IMG/VR virus record: IMGVR_UViG_3300021962_000138
Coordinates: 1 to 54,236 of that record
Reading direction: 5' to 3' (one strand)
Length of the DNA: 54,236 bases
Source of the DNA: a virus
The notes beneath the pieces are model-generated. The model searched no databases and was not told the origin of the DNA. It was given only the letters and a program-made list of their open reading frames with translations. Every line of letters begins with the position of its first letter. Position 1 is the first letter of the stretch. Of the stretch, positions 7,469 through 15,892 are shown in pieces. The position numbers and the translations under genes were made by a program.

Positions 7469-7728
7469 ATAAAAAAGAAAAAAATAAAATAATTATTTCT
7501 ACGATAGACGAAATAATGGAATCTCATTCTACTAATGAAATTGTATTAGAAGATTTATCACATGATGTTTTTTCAAAAATTAAAAATTTACCATACATAA
7601 TTAGTGTCTTCCATACAGAAAAAGAATGGAGAAGAAAGATTTCTTTTTATTGCTCATCCCGTTTGAAAGCAAACGGTTGGACTAAAGTAGGAAAAAGAAA
7701 ACAAAGCCCAATATATAGGAGGTTTTGA
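7465..7728 (+). CDS. small basic protein, possible winged helix
   Basis: An 87-residue protein starting at an ATGA overlap. It has helices followed by a basic C-terminal half (SRLKANGWTKVGKRKQSP) that could form a wing. DNA binding is inferred from charge and from the replication neighbours. The family is not recognised. Confidence 0.5.
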   Translation: MNKKEKNKIIISTIDEIMESHSTNEIVLEDLSHDVFSKIKNLPYIISVFHTEKEWRRKISFYCSSRLKANGWTKVGKRKQSPIYRRF

Positions 7729-7729
7729 A

Positions 7730-8572
7730 TTGGGATTAACAAATATGAATAAAAATAGACCCATTCTTTTAACAGGAAAACATGGAACAGGCAAAACAAC
7801 ACAAGCAAGGGAAAAACTACCAAATGCAGTAATATATTATGCAAACGAAATAGATATTCCCGATGTATTTTCTATTCCGAGAAATATAGGTATTATCATA
7901 GAGGACATACATTATAATCCAAACAAGCAAGAAATTCTAGAAGTGCTTAGAACATATAGAGGAGAAATAATTATTACTTCTCTTAATGAAAAAGATGTTC
8001 CATTAGAAATAAAAACAATGTGTCAAATTAAAAGAGTAGGTTCTAAGCAACACATTTTAGATTCAATTAAGAATATCGCTCCTAGAAGTGAAAAGCCCGA
8101 AACATTAGAAATGGATATGTATTCCTTAGTCATAGAATATTTGAAGAATTCCGATAGGGATAAAATAAAAGACATTCTTCTTTTAAATAAACCCGCAGAT
8201 ATATTTCTCATAAGTATGCTTATGGAAAATCTTAATCCGAATAAGTTAGTATTCATTGATAGTGTAGTCAAAAGAAGATGGAAAACTTCTTATTTTTATG
8301 AAATGTTAGCCTATGCTCATACAGGTAAAACATACATGAGGCCTCAATTTCCTAAGAAAAGAACATATTCTAAAATACCTAATTTGTGTAGAAGATTAGG
8401 TTTGGAGAAAAATGAATTTAGACTTTTCAAACAATTGATAGAAGATGAAGATTTTCGTAAATTCGCTCAATCGAAATTAAACAATGAAGAATGTAGATTG
8501 ATGGGATTAGGCGAAAAAAGAAAAAGAAAGAAAATAGAAAATAAAAATAGAAAATTAATGGAATGGTTATAA
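7730..8572 (+). CDS. AAA+-type ATPase, candidate clamp-loader partner
   Basis: A 280-residue protein with a TTG start after a good AGGAGG box (an ATG at 7745 is the alternative). Walker A is GKHGTGKTT near residues 16-24. Walker B is IIIEDIHY, followed by a sensor-1-like IIITSLNE. The C-terminal 140 residues are helical and end in a strongly basic tail. It lies immediately upstream of, and overlaps, the RFC small subunit gene, so it could act as the large-subunit equivalent of the clamp loader. Cellular RFC large subunits are longer and carry an RFC box, so this is inference. A helicase-loader-type ATPase is the alternative. Confidence 0.65.
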   Translation: MGLTNMNKNRPILLTGKHGTGKTTQAREKLPNAVIYYANEIDIPDVFSIPRNIGIIIEDIHYNPNKQEILEVLRTYRGEIIITSLNEKDVPLEIKTMCQIKRVGSKQHILDSIKNIAPRSEKPETLEMDMYSLVIEYLKNSDRDKIKDILLLNKPADIFLISMLMENLNPNKLVFIDSVVKRRWKTSYFYEMLAYAHTGKTYMRPQFPKKRTYSKIPNLCRRLGLEKNEFRLFKQLIEDEDFRKFAQSKLNNEECRLMGLGEKRKRKKIENKNRKLMEWL

Positions 8573-9480
8573 TGTTATGGACGGAAAAATATAGGCCGAA
8601 TAAAATTCAAGATGTAATAGGACAAGAACATTTTGTAATTGATGCTCAAAATTGGATTGAAATAAATGAAATGCCTAACCTATTACTTTATGGTAATTCG
8701 GGTATAGGCAAAACTGCGGGAGCAATTGCTCTTAGTAAATCTCTTCTTAAAGAACACTTCAAAGAAAACTTCTTTGAAATTAACGCTTCCGATGATAGAA
8801 GATTAGAAACTGTTAGAACTACAATTAAAGAAATTGCTCAAAGCGGTAAAATGGGTAATGTTCCATTTAAAATAATTCTATTAGATGAAATGGATGGAAT
8901 GACAACCGATTCGCAAAATGCCCTCAAAAGAATAATGGAAAGGTATGAATCTAATGTTCGTTTTATTATTACTTGTAATGATAAGACAAGAATCATTTTT
9001 GCTCTCCAAAGCCGATGTGCTAATTATCACTTCAAGCCCCTACCCTTTGACTTAGTTTCAAATGTTATTCAAAGGGTATTATCGAAGGAAGGTCATAGCC
9101 TAGATATTGAAGAAGTGGAGCAGTTTATATACCACTTCAACGGTGATATTCGTAGAACACTTACCGAATTACAGGCTTGCGTTGTATCGGGAACACGATT
9201 AAAAATACAAATGGAGAGGACATTAAAAGACTATGAAAATATTGTGAATGACATTATAAATAAAAATACAGAAAAAGCAATTGATAGGCTACATGATTCT
9301 ATTTACAACGGCCTTTCAATACAGGAAATCTGTATTGGAATACATGATTATGTCATTCAATGCGAAATGGAGGCAGAAAGAAAATTGAAATTCCTGCGAG
9401 TAGTTGGTGAGGGGGAATATAGAGCCACGACTATGACCCCTAAACTCCTCGCTTCATGGATAGTGGCCCAACTAATATAG
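8572..9480 (+). CDS. rfcS: replication factor C small subunit (clamp loader)
   Basis: A 302-residue protein that opens with WTEKYRP, the RFC signature. Walker A is GNSGIGKT, Walker B is LLDEMDGM, sensor 1 is ITCND, and the SRC motif carries the arginine finger. The C-terminal helical domain is near the usual length (~320). RFC opens the PCNA ring and loads it on primed DNA using ATP. The start at 8572 (TAATG overlap) places the WTEKYRP motif at the N-terminus as in the family; the upstream in-frame ATG adds only three residues. PCNA is encoded 2.5 kb downstream. Confidence 0.95.
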   Translation: MLWTEKYRPNKIQDVIGQEHFVIDAQNWIEINEMPNLLLYGNSGIGKTAGAIALSKSLLKEHFKENFFEINASDDRRLETVRTTIKEIAQSGKMGNVPFKIILLDEMDGMTTDSQNALKRIMERYESNVRFIITCNDKTRIIFALQSRCANYHFKPLPFDLVSNVIQRVLSKEGHSLDIEEVEQFIYHFNGDIRRTLTELQACVVSGTRLKIQMERTLKDYENIVNDIINKNTEKAIDRLHDSIYNGLSIQEICIGIHDYVIQCEMEAERKLKFLRVVGEGEYRATTMTPKLLASWIVAQLI

Positions 9481-9492
9481 GAGGTAAAAAAA

Positions 9493-10695
9493 ATGCAAAA
9501 CGAAATACAAAAAGCGGCTGAAAAACTTGGCCTTTCTCTTGAGGAAGCACAAGTTAAGTATGAGGAAATATGCAAGGAGAACAATACAGAAGAGGGTAGC
9601 CCTCTTTCTATCGCCCTATGGCGTTCTTATGCAGGACAACGAATACGAGCCATGAACACAAGCAGTAACGACAGACAAACAAGCGGAGATTTGGTAAAAC
9701 AAGCCTTTGGCTTCTTCTTTTCTCTAGAAGAACCTAGAGATTTGAACGATTATGCCCGAAGAGTTGCCCTTGAAGAATACAAAAGAGATTCTTTTGGAGC
9801 ATATCAAAGTGGTAAAGTTGCTTTAGCCGAAGAAAAAGAAGGCGGATTTAATATTTCTCGCTACTCCGAAGGAACTTTAGAAGAAAAGATTGTGAAAAAT
9901 CTACCTTCTTGTTCTGTTTTCATTGAAGACGGAACAATTGTTATTCCTTTGGATTCTACTAAGAATTACCAAAACGGAGGAGAAAACGCTAACTTTGGAA
10001 AACCACTAAAAGAAACTATGCGTAGAACAGGTTTGTTTTTGGGTAAAGTTGGGGATGATACAGAATACCGATTCTACAATTTCTCTTACAAGAATCAAGG
10101 AGGAGTTGAATTTTCTCCTTCTACTTTTGAATGGCTACACATGGCGGTTATTCTTGATAATAACCGTGAAGGTTTCATTTATGGATTCACCGATAAGACA
10201 CTAGGTAGTCTTAGAATGAATACTGATTTAGACCCCGAAGGCGATACATACAGGAATGTTTCAAGTGTTGATATGCTTCAACTGTTGATTAACGCAGTTC
10301 CTAACAATGTTACTCCTTTGACAATGCTTGATGCCAAACACATTGAACTAAGAGATAGAGTAGCAAGTGAACGGTTTGTAATTACTGATGGAACGGTAAT
10401 CAACATGAACATGACCCCTACGGCTAACGGTAATCGAATCATTAACCTTAGTGATTTGAATGCGGAAGTTGATTATGAAGGTGATGGGATGACAACTTGT
10501 TGGATTCCCGAAGGAATAGATATTGATTTCGGGATTGGTTCTTCTGTTGTAGTTGTTGGGCGTTCTTCTCAAAGAGAAACAGAAGACGGCTATGAACCCG
10601 CTACAATCAATGTTAGTGGCCTCCTTGTTACTGAAAAGGTCGGCCATGTTGTTGATATTGAACAAGCGGAGGAAGAGAACTTAGATTGGTTCTAA
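9493..10695 (+). CDS. probable single-stranded DNA-binding protein (RPA-like)
   Basis: A 400-residue protein with a strong GGAGG 8 nt before the ATG. Residues 1-110 are helical and polar. The rest is beta-rich, and the last ~120 residues (from VNMNMT to VTEKVGHV) have the strand pattern and VVVVGRSS-type turn of an OB fold. The C-terminus is acidic and ends in Trp-Phe, as in many SSB/RPA-type tails that recruit partners. It lies between the clamp loader and the RadA-like gene. The strong ribosome binding site suggests high expression, fitting a DNA-coating protein. The OB-fold call is by pattern, so moderate. Confidence 0.5.
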   Translation: MQNEIQKAAEKLGLSLEEAQVKYEEICKENNTEEGSPLSIALWRSYAGQRIRAMNTSSNDRQTSGDLVKQAFGFFFSLEEPRDLNDYARRVALEEYKRDSFGAYQSGKVALAEEKEGGFNISRYSEGTLEEKIVKNLPSCSVFIEDGTIVIPLDSTKNYQNGGENANFGKPLKETMRRTGLFLGKVGDDTEYRFYNFSYKNQGGVEFSPSTFEWLHMAVILDNNREGFIYGFTDKTLGSLRMNTDLDPEGDTYRNVSSVDMLQLLINAVPNNVTPLTMLDAKHIELRDRVASERFVITDGTVINMNMTPTANGNRIINLSDLNAEVDYEGDGMTTCWIPEGIDIDFGIGSSVVVVGRSSQRETEDGYEPATINVSGLLVTEKVGHVVDIEQAEEENLDWF

Positions 10696-10699
10696 TCCA

Positions 10700-10720
10700 A
10701 AAGGGGAATTCAACCTCTTT
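10700..10720 (+). other. hairpin just after the SSB-like gene
   Basis: AAAGGGG (10700-10706) pairs with CCTCTTT (10714-10720) with one G-T wobble and a 7-nt loop. It starts 5 nt after the stop codon and has no long T-run. It may stabilise or attenuate the highly expressed upstream transcript. The 99-nt gap that follows also holds a short open frame (10685-10786) with CKC but no standard start codon. Confidence 0.4.
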
Positions 10721-10794
10721 CCATGCAAGTGTAAGTATGAACTTGTGGATAAAATTGATGCTCAAATGGGTGCAAAGCCCTATTAGGTGATACT

Positions 10795-11007
10795 ATGGAA
10801 ATAAAATATAATGCAATAGAAACAGATAGAGCATATGTTAGATATAATAATATTCAACATATCTCATGGGCGAAAGCAACATCGGGAAATTTTGAAGTTA
10901 AAATTCACACTTCTAATAATAATCCGATTATACAACTCTTTACAAAAGAAGAATTTGATAATTTTTTAAATTCTTATAAAGATTTTTTTAAGAGGGTGAA
11001 TAAATGA
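10795..11007 (+). CDS. small protein, paralogue of the next gene
   Basis: A 70-residue protein 9 nt after the start of a GGTG box. Strand-helix layout: N-terminal IxYDxxx-type strand, an NFEVKIHT strand, then a C-terminal helix. The next gene has the same length and layout (NNFHIKLHI in place of NFEVKIHT), so the two are probably diverged duplicates. Function is unknown. Confidence 0.6.
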   Translation: MEIKYNAIETDRAYVRYNNIQHISWAKATSGNFEVKIHTSNNNPIIQLFTKEEFDNFLNSYKDFFKRVNK

Positions 11008-11210
11008 TTATTTACGATGATAACTACCTTACTTATGATGATAAGTGGGTCGTGAATTTGGCTAAAGTTGAATTCATTACCATGAAACAAAATTGGGAGA
11101 ATAATAACTTCCATATTAAACTCCACATTGGTTCAAAAGAAGTTAGAATGGAATTAGATTCTAATTCTACCGTTGATGAACTAATAAAAAGATGGAAACA
11201 AACAAGGTGA
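11004..11210 (+). CDS. small protein, paralogue of the previous gene
   Basis: A 68-residue protein starting at an ATGA overlap with its likely paralogue. It shares the central NFHIKLHI strand and the C-terminal helix. The pair precedes the RadA/Sak4-like gene. The family is not recognised. Confidence 0.6.
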   Translation: MIIYDDNYLTYDDKWVVNLAKVEFITMKQNWENNNFHIKLHIGSKEVRMELDSNSTVDELIKRWKQTR

Positions 11211-11215
11211 AAATA

Positions 11216-12016
11216 ATGATAAGCAAAATGCAAAATAAAGAAGATGCTACCGCAATCAATCTAAATGCGGTTAGGCAATTAATTGAACAACAAAAGAAAG
11301 AAAATAAGGAAAGCGAAACTAAAATTCTATTAGGAATAGAAGGAGATGCAAAGACAGGAAAATCGGGTCTTTGTATGGATTCTAACTTGAAAACTTTCTA
11401 TTTAGATGTAGATGATGGAGCAGTTCCTACATGGAAAACAAACCATAATTCAACTGATAGAATTTTGATTCTTAATCCCGAAATTAAGAATGAACAAAAT
11501 GAAACTATGCCTTACCAAACTCAAGGAATGATTCGTTCATTTATTGCTTTGGTTCAAGAAGAAATAGATAAAGGAGAAGAAGTCCTTTTCATTTGGGATG
11601 GTGTAGATACATGGTTAGATTATTGCACCCTCTATATGACGGGCATGGAAAATTCTAGAATGAGGCCGATGAAAGTTGATAAACAACAAGAATGGTATCA
11701 ACGAAATCAACCGTTTAGAGAAGTGCTAAAGGAAGCCATTTCATTGAATTGTCATAGAATTTTTATTACTCATACAAAGCCTCCTTTTAGAGATGAACCC
11801 CCTCAACCTATATGGAATAGACTCGATTCACAACTTCATTCTATTCTACAAACTTATGTGAGGTTTTCTCCAAAGGGAACAGAATATGTTGTTAGAGTAA
11901 AAAGTTCTAAATTTCATCCCGAATTAGTGGGCGATACTTCGGTATTTCTTACCATAGGAAATGATAAAAAAGTAATATGGAATGGGTATGCTCCATTAAA
12001 GGAGTTTTCAATATGA
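11216..12016 (+). CDS. RecA/RadA-fold ATPase (Sak4-like)
   Basis: A 266-residue protein. Walker A is GDAKTGKSG near residue 45. A short acidic strand (YLDVDDG) follows, as in Sak4/RadA-type phage ATPases, and Walker B is VLFIWDGVD. The protein lacks the N-terminal HhH domain of cellular RadA, consistent with the compact Sak4 family that works with SSB in recombination. The ATG at 11216 lies 10 nt after the start of a GGTG box, so I prefer it to an upstream in-frame ATG. It overlaps PCNA by an ATGA. Role: strand annealing or replication-coupled recombination (inference). Confidence 0.75.
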   Translation: MISKMQNKEDATAINLNAVRQLIEQQKKENKESETKILLGIEGDAKTGKSGLCMDSNLKTFYLDVDDGAVPTWKTNHNSTDRILILNPEIKNEQNETMPYQTQGMIRSFIALVQEEIDKGEEVLFIWDGVDTWLDYCTLYMTGMENSRMRPMKVDKQQEWYQRNQPFREVLKEAISLNCHRIFITHTKPPFRDEPPQPIWNRLDSQLHSILQTYVRFSPKGTEYVVRVKSSKFHPELVGDTSVFLTIGNDKKVIWNGYAPLKEFSI

Positions 12017-12759
12017 CATTTACAATTGATAGTTCGGCTTTAAAGGAAGGCATTGAAACCGTTTTACTTTCGGGTAAATACGGTGAAAAAAACTCATCAT
12101 TAAATGATGAAATTGTTCTTTATGGAACAGATACACATTTACAGTTATGGAATGGCGATGCTTCACTTATTTGTTCCATAGATATTCCTTATGTTGTAGA
12201 AATAGCCCCTAAGAATTGTATCATTTCTTCAAATGATATTTTGCCCTTCCTTAAGAAAATGAAAGGAGAACTCATTATCAATATTGAAGATAATTTGAGT
12301 ATTACTCAAGACAATACACAAATTACTGTTCCCTTACTCGTTGCTCATCCTAATAGGAATGCTATTGAGAAGATTATGAGTTCTTGTATTCTTTCTTATT
12401 CTTTTGAAGAAGAGATTCCTCTTTTCTTAAATACCTCATTTGAAAGTGCATTAGAACTTACTAGTGATTCTTTGATTGAGGCTCTTACTTTAAGCGAAGT
12501 AGTAGGAACAGGTATCTTTAATTTTAATATAAATGAAGAAAACAATCTAATCATTTCTTCTAGAACAAATACGAAAACATATTCTAAGGAATTAATTCCT
12601 CTCAAATTTAAAGGAGAAAGAGCAACCGTAGATTTCACTTCTCCAATTCATAAGTTCTTTAAAAATACAGAAACAATAACGGTGTTTCTTAAAGATGATT
12701 TCCCACTTTATTTTATTAGTGATGATAGAAGAATTTTAAGAGCCCCTAGATTAGAGTAG
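12013..12759 (+). CDS. pcn: PCNA-like sliding clamp
   Basis: A 248-residue protein, the usual PCNA length. It has the PCNA strand-helix pattern in two halves, an interdomain segment, and a C-terminus PLYFISDD-(n)-LRAPRLE equivalent to the PLxLxF...LAPRxE ending of archaeal PCNA. Trimers encircle DNA and tether polymerase, ligase and nuclease. An upstream in-frame ATG is possible, but the ATGA overlap at 12013 gives the normal N-terminus. It directly precedes the polymerase. Confidence 0.88.
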   Translation: MTFTIDSSALKEGIETVLLSGKYGEKNSSLNDEIVLYGTDTHLQLWNGDASLICSIDIPYVVEIAPKNCIISSNDILPFLKKMKGELIINIEDNLSITQDNTQITVPLLVAHPNRNAIEKIMSSCILSYSFEEEIPLFLNTSFESALELTSDSLIEALTLSEVVGTGIFNFNINEENNLIISSRTNTKTYSKELIPLKFKGERATVDFTSPIHKFFKNTETITVFLKDDFPLYFISDDRRILRAPRLE

Positions 12760-12764
12760 ATTAT

Positions 12765-14510
12765 ATGATATTAAGTAACAATGAAAATAAAATATATATT
12801 AGATGGCGAGAAAACAATACAGTCAAAGAGAAATTGGTTGATTATAAACCATATTTCTTTGTAAAGGATTCTTACATAGAACCTAAATCCTACAAAATTA
12901 AAACAGGAGGAATTAATCTTGTTCGTGATTATACTTATGAAAAAGGCGATTTCGTTAATCTTAACAATGAGAAATTGAAGAAAGTATTCTATGACAGGCC
13001 TTCGGATTTGAACATAGCAAAACTTTCCTTTCAACATGAAAGATTAGGGGATATGACATACGAAGCCGATGTTCCCCCTACTGTTAGATATGCCATTGAT
13101 AATTTAGAAAGTATGCCCGAATACAGAATGCGTAAATGGTATTGGGATATGGAATGGCAACAAGGTGGAGAATACCATGATTGCATTACTACTATTGTAG
13201 CGTATGATAATTACGATGAAAAGTATTACCAATGGGTTTGGTTCCCTAATAATCTAAGAAATAGTGTTTCTAAAACTTTTAAAGAAACAAGGTTATTTTT
13301 CAATAATGAAAAAGATATGCTTGAAAACTTCATGAGAACAATGACTATAAAAGACCCCGATATGTTAATTGCATGGTTTGGTCTTAAGTTTGACCTACCC
13401 AAACTCTTAGAAAGATGTATTGCTTTAGATATTGATGCAACTATAATATCCCCAATTGGCCATATTGAAGGATTTGATTTTGGAAGTAAAAAATTTACAA
13501 GGTCGCAAGGCTATTCTCCTATTTCCCAAGCAATTAAAGGAAGGCTAACTCTCAATTTAGATATGGCCTTTGAGCGACAATGGAATGATGCACAAAAAGG
13601 CACTTTGCCTTCTTTAGCACTAGATTATGTGTCGGATATAGTATTGGGCGAAAAGAAAATGGTAAGCGAAAAGTTTGAAGATATGAATGAGTTTTATAGA
13701 AAAGCATGGCTTGAAGAAACAGAAACATATCTAGAATACGCTCTAAAAGATGTAGAGTTAATTGTTAGAATTGATGAAGAAAACTATTGTAGTGAATCTA
13801 TTCTAGCACTTCAAAGACTTCTAGTTGCTCCTTTCGATTCTTGTTTCTTTGCTTCTCATATGGCCTCTATTTATTTTATGAGAAATGCAGGATGGAAAGC
13901 CATAACTTCTAAGAATGAAGACTACAAAGAATGTTCTTCTTGTGGTTTTCAAAATCAAAATTCTAAAGATTTGAAGTCTTGTAAAAAATGTGGAGAAAGC
14001 CTATCTTATTCGGGTGCTATGATTTATCATCCATTAGATGAAAAAACAAATGGCTTACATTTTAATGTTGCGGCATTTGATTTTGCGGGTCTTTATCCTT
14101 CAATGATTATTGCTCGTAATATTTCATTTGAAACCAAAAGCGAAACCCCTACCGAATTCGGTGCTGATTTGAACACCCCACAGAATCTAAAACCTCTACC
14201 GAATGACTATGAAAAAGATATGAAATATTTCAAGACGGATAAATTAGGCCTACTACCAAAGGCTCTTTTGGAATTGAAGTCATTGAGAAATGAATATAAG
14301 AGTAACATGAAGAAGGCTCAATCGCAAGAAGAATATGCTAAGTGGTATAATAATCAAATGGCGGTAAAAAGACTATCTGCTTCTTTCTATGGGGTTCTAG
14401 CGAAAAAAGGGTATGGTTGGGGTGATGTTGAGTTAGCCTCTTCTATTACTGCTAGTGCAAGAGAATCAATTAGATTTGTAGCAAATAAAGTCAAGGAGAT
14501 GGAAGCATGA
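12765..14510 (+). CDS. polB1: family B DNA polymerase, N-terminal part (exonuclease and palm motifs A, B)
   Basis: A 581-residue protein. Exo I is YWDMEW (D128, E130), Exo II is AWFGLKFDLP near residue 205, and Exo III is YALKDVEL near residue 330, so proofreading looks intact. Palm motif A is DFAGLYPSMI near 445 and motif B is KRLSASFYG near 545. A CSSCG...CKKCG zinc-ribbon insertion lies just before motif A. The protein stops shortly after motif B and lacks motif C, which is carried by a separate gene at 14976. The two chains must assemble for activity. Three mini-genes lie between the halves. Confidence 0.95.
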   Translation: MILSNNENKIYIRWRENNTVKEKLVDYKPYFFVKDSYIEPKSYKIKTGGINLVRDYTYEKGDFVNLNNEKLKKVFYDRPSDLNIAKLSFQHERLGDMTYEADVPPTVRYAIDNLESMPEYRMRKWYWDMEWQQGGEYHDCITTIVAYDNYDEKYYQWVWFPNNLRNSVSKTFKETRLFFNNEKDMLENFMRTMTIKDPDMLIAWFGLKFDLPKLLERCIALDIDATIISPIGHIEGFDFGSKKFTRSQGYSPISQAIKGRLTLNLDMAFERQWNDAQKGTLPSLALDYVSDIVLGEKKMVSEKFEDMNEFYRKAWLEETETYLEYALKDVELIVRIDEENYCSESILALQRLLVAPFDSCFFASHMASIYFMRNAGWKAITSKNEDYKECSSCGFQNQNSKDLKSCKKCGESLSYSGAMIYHPLDEKTNGLHFNVAAFDFAGLYPSMIIARNISFETKSETPTEFGADLNTPQNLKPLPNDYEKDMKYFKTDKLGLLPKALLELKSLRNEYKSNMKKAQSQEEYAKWYNNQMAVKRLSASFYGVLAKKGYGWGDVELASSITASARESIRFVANKVKEMEA

Positions 14511-14647
14511 AAAATATAATTTGTCCTGTATGTTATAAAAAAGAATTTAAGGTCTATGTAGATGTAGTAAAAAAAGTAATGATGATTAAGTGTCTTAATA
14601 AAAAATGTGAAAGAAAAGTATCATTTAGTATGAAATTGGAGGTATGA
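14507..14647 (+). CDS. mini zinc-ribbon protein between polymerase halves
   Basis: A 46-residue protein starting at an ATGA overlap with the polymerase N-half. It has CPVC near the start and a second Cys pair spaced by five (CLNKKC), with Lys-rich connecting strands: a minimal zinc ribbon. Function is unknown. Confidence 0.6.
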   Translation: MKNIICPVCYKKEFKVYVDVVKKVMMIKCLNKKCERKVSFSMKLEV

Positions 14648-14808
14648 ATATGTTTGATTTAGATAAATTAGTAGATGCACAAACAGAAACAACATTGGTA
14701 TTGTATGAACTTTTAGATAATATAAAAAGAAGTAATAAGATTTTGATGATGGTAAATATTGTAAATATTTTTACTATTATTACTATTTTTACTTTGTTCT
14801 TATTTTGA
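14644..14808 (+). CDS. mini membrane protein between polymerase halves
   Basis: A 54-residue protein starting at an ATGA overlap. The N-terminal ~32 residues are polar/helical and the C-terminal ~20 are strongly hydrophobic (Ile/Phe/Thr), a single C-terminal membrane segment. Function is unknown. Confidence 0.55.
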   Translation: MNMFDLDKLVDAQTETTLVLYELLDNIKRSNKILMMVNIVNIFTIITIFTLFLF

Positions 14809-14817
14809 GGGGTTAAT

Positions 14818-14979
14818 ATGGATTACGAATTATTATTTATAATATATGTAATTGGTTCACTACCTATTCTTATCCATAAAATTGTAGGAGATTTTAAAAT
14901 TCTCACCAAAGAATTTAAAGAAATTATGAAAGAGAAACAACAAAATGAACCGAAGGGATTTTGGAGGGGCTTAAAATGA
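14818..14979 (+). CDS. mini membrane protein between polymerase halves
   Basis: A 53-residue protein after GAGGGG. An N-terminal hydrophobic helix (residues ~5-21) is followed by a charged Lys-rich tail, a single-span protein with a cytoplasmic basic tail. It ends in an ATGA overlap with the polymerase C-half. Function is unknown. Confidence 0.55.
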   Translation: MDYELLFIIYVIGSLPILIHKIVGDFKILTKEFKEIMKEKQQNEPKGFWRGLK

Positions 14980-15890
14980 AAGTAGTATATGGTCATACAG
15001 ATTCTATCTATGTTACAATTGATTCAATTGAAAAAGCCCAAGAAACAGTAGAACATCTTACGAAAGAAGTTCAATCCATATTCCCTAATCTTCTAAACTT
15101 AGAAGAACACCCCGTAGTTTTAGAATTTGAGAAATTTTATTCTTCTTTAGGAGTAGGAACAGTCAAAAATAGAAATGCAGGATTGGTTTCATGGAAAGAT
15201 GGTCAATTTCTAAAAGAAAAAGAATTCACTATGACAGGATTTACCGCAAAGCGTATTTCGGAAACCCCATTAGGTAAAGAAATACAATCTAAAGTCCTAA
15301 ATATGTGGGTTGAAGGAAAAACAAAAGAAGAAATAGATTCTTTTTGTAGAAGTGAATACAATAGGGTTTTGAAAGGTCATGCTTCAATCAAAGAATTGGC
15401 TAAAAGAAGCAGACTAAAAGAAGATAGACTAAAAACAAAATGTCGTTGTGGTAAGAAATCCGATTTATTTGAAATGATGGAGAAATGGATTGAAAGTCAT
15501 AAAGCAATCGAAAACCCCGAACCTTTTTGCTCTAAATGTGGACTATCTTTTGATAATTTTACAACGCTTCAAGGTAAAAAGCCCTCAATCAAAGAAGGTA
15601 TCGCAGGGGTGCTTTATTCTAAGTATGAGTTGGGATATGAATTTAACGACACGATACTTTTTTGTAGAATATTACCTCAATCCCGCAGTTTTATTCATGC
15701 AATTACGGGTAAAAGAGAAACTGCTAATTATGTTTCTGCTAATACTCTAAAAGAATTAAATAGATTTATTCCCGATTGGTCTTTTTATGCCGAAGAAGTA
15801 ATTAAGAAGGCTAAACCCGTCTACGATGCTATGGGTTGGGATATGAAAAGCATCAAAAACACACAAGCAAGTTTAAGTGAATGGTGGTAA
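14976..15890 (+). CDS. polB2: family B DNA polymerase, C-terminal part (motif C and thumb)
   Basis: A 304-residue protein. The start at 14976 has GGAGGGG upstream and an ATGA overlap, and gives a chain that begins exactly at palm motif C, VVYGHTDSIYV, with the catalytic Asp within the first ~10 residues. The rest is the palm end and thumb, with KRNAG-like and KEFTMTGFTAKR segments typical of PolB. A zinc-ribbon insertion CRCG...CSKCG lies near the middle. It must pair with the product at 12765 to form an active polymerase. No intein sequence remains at either edge. Confidence 0.93.
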   Translation: MKVVYGHTDSIYVTIDSIEKAQETVEHLTKEVQSIFPNLLNLEEHPVVLEFEKFYSSLGVGTVKNRNAGLVSWKDGQFLKEKEFTMTGFTAKRISETPLGKEIQSKVLNMWVEGKTKEEIDSFCRSEYNRVLKGHASIKELAKRSRLKEDRLKTKCRCGKKSDLFEMMEKWIESHKAIENPEPFCSKCGLSFDNFTTLQGKKPSIKEGIAGVLYSKYELGYEFNDTILFCRILPQSRSFIHAITGKRETANYVSANTLKELNRFIPDWSFYAEEVIKKAKPVYDAMGWDMKSIKNTQASLSEWW

Positions 15891-15892
15891 AA

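Noticed and set aside
10696-10794. tRNA gene in the gap
   Set aside because: No cloverleaf or T-loop consensus can be formed.
14507-14975. Intein remains between the polymerase halves
   Set aside because: The three frames there encode a zinc ribbon and two membrane proteins, with no splicing motifs.
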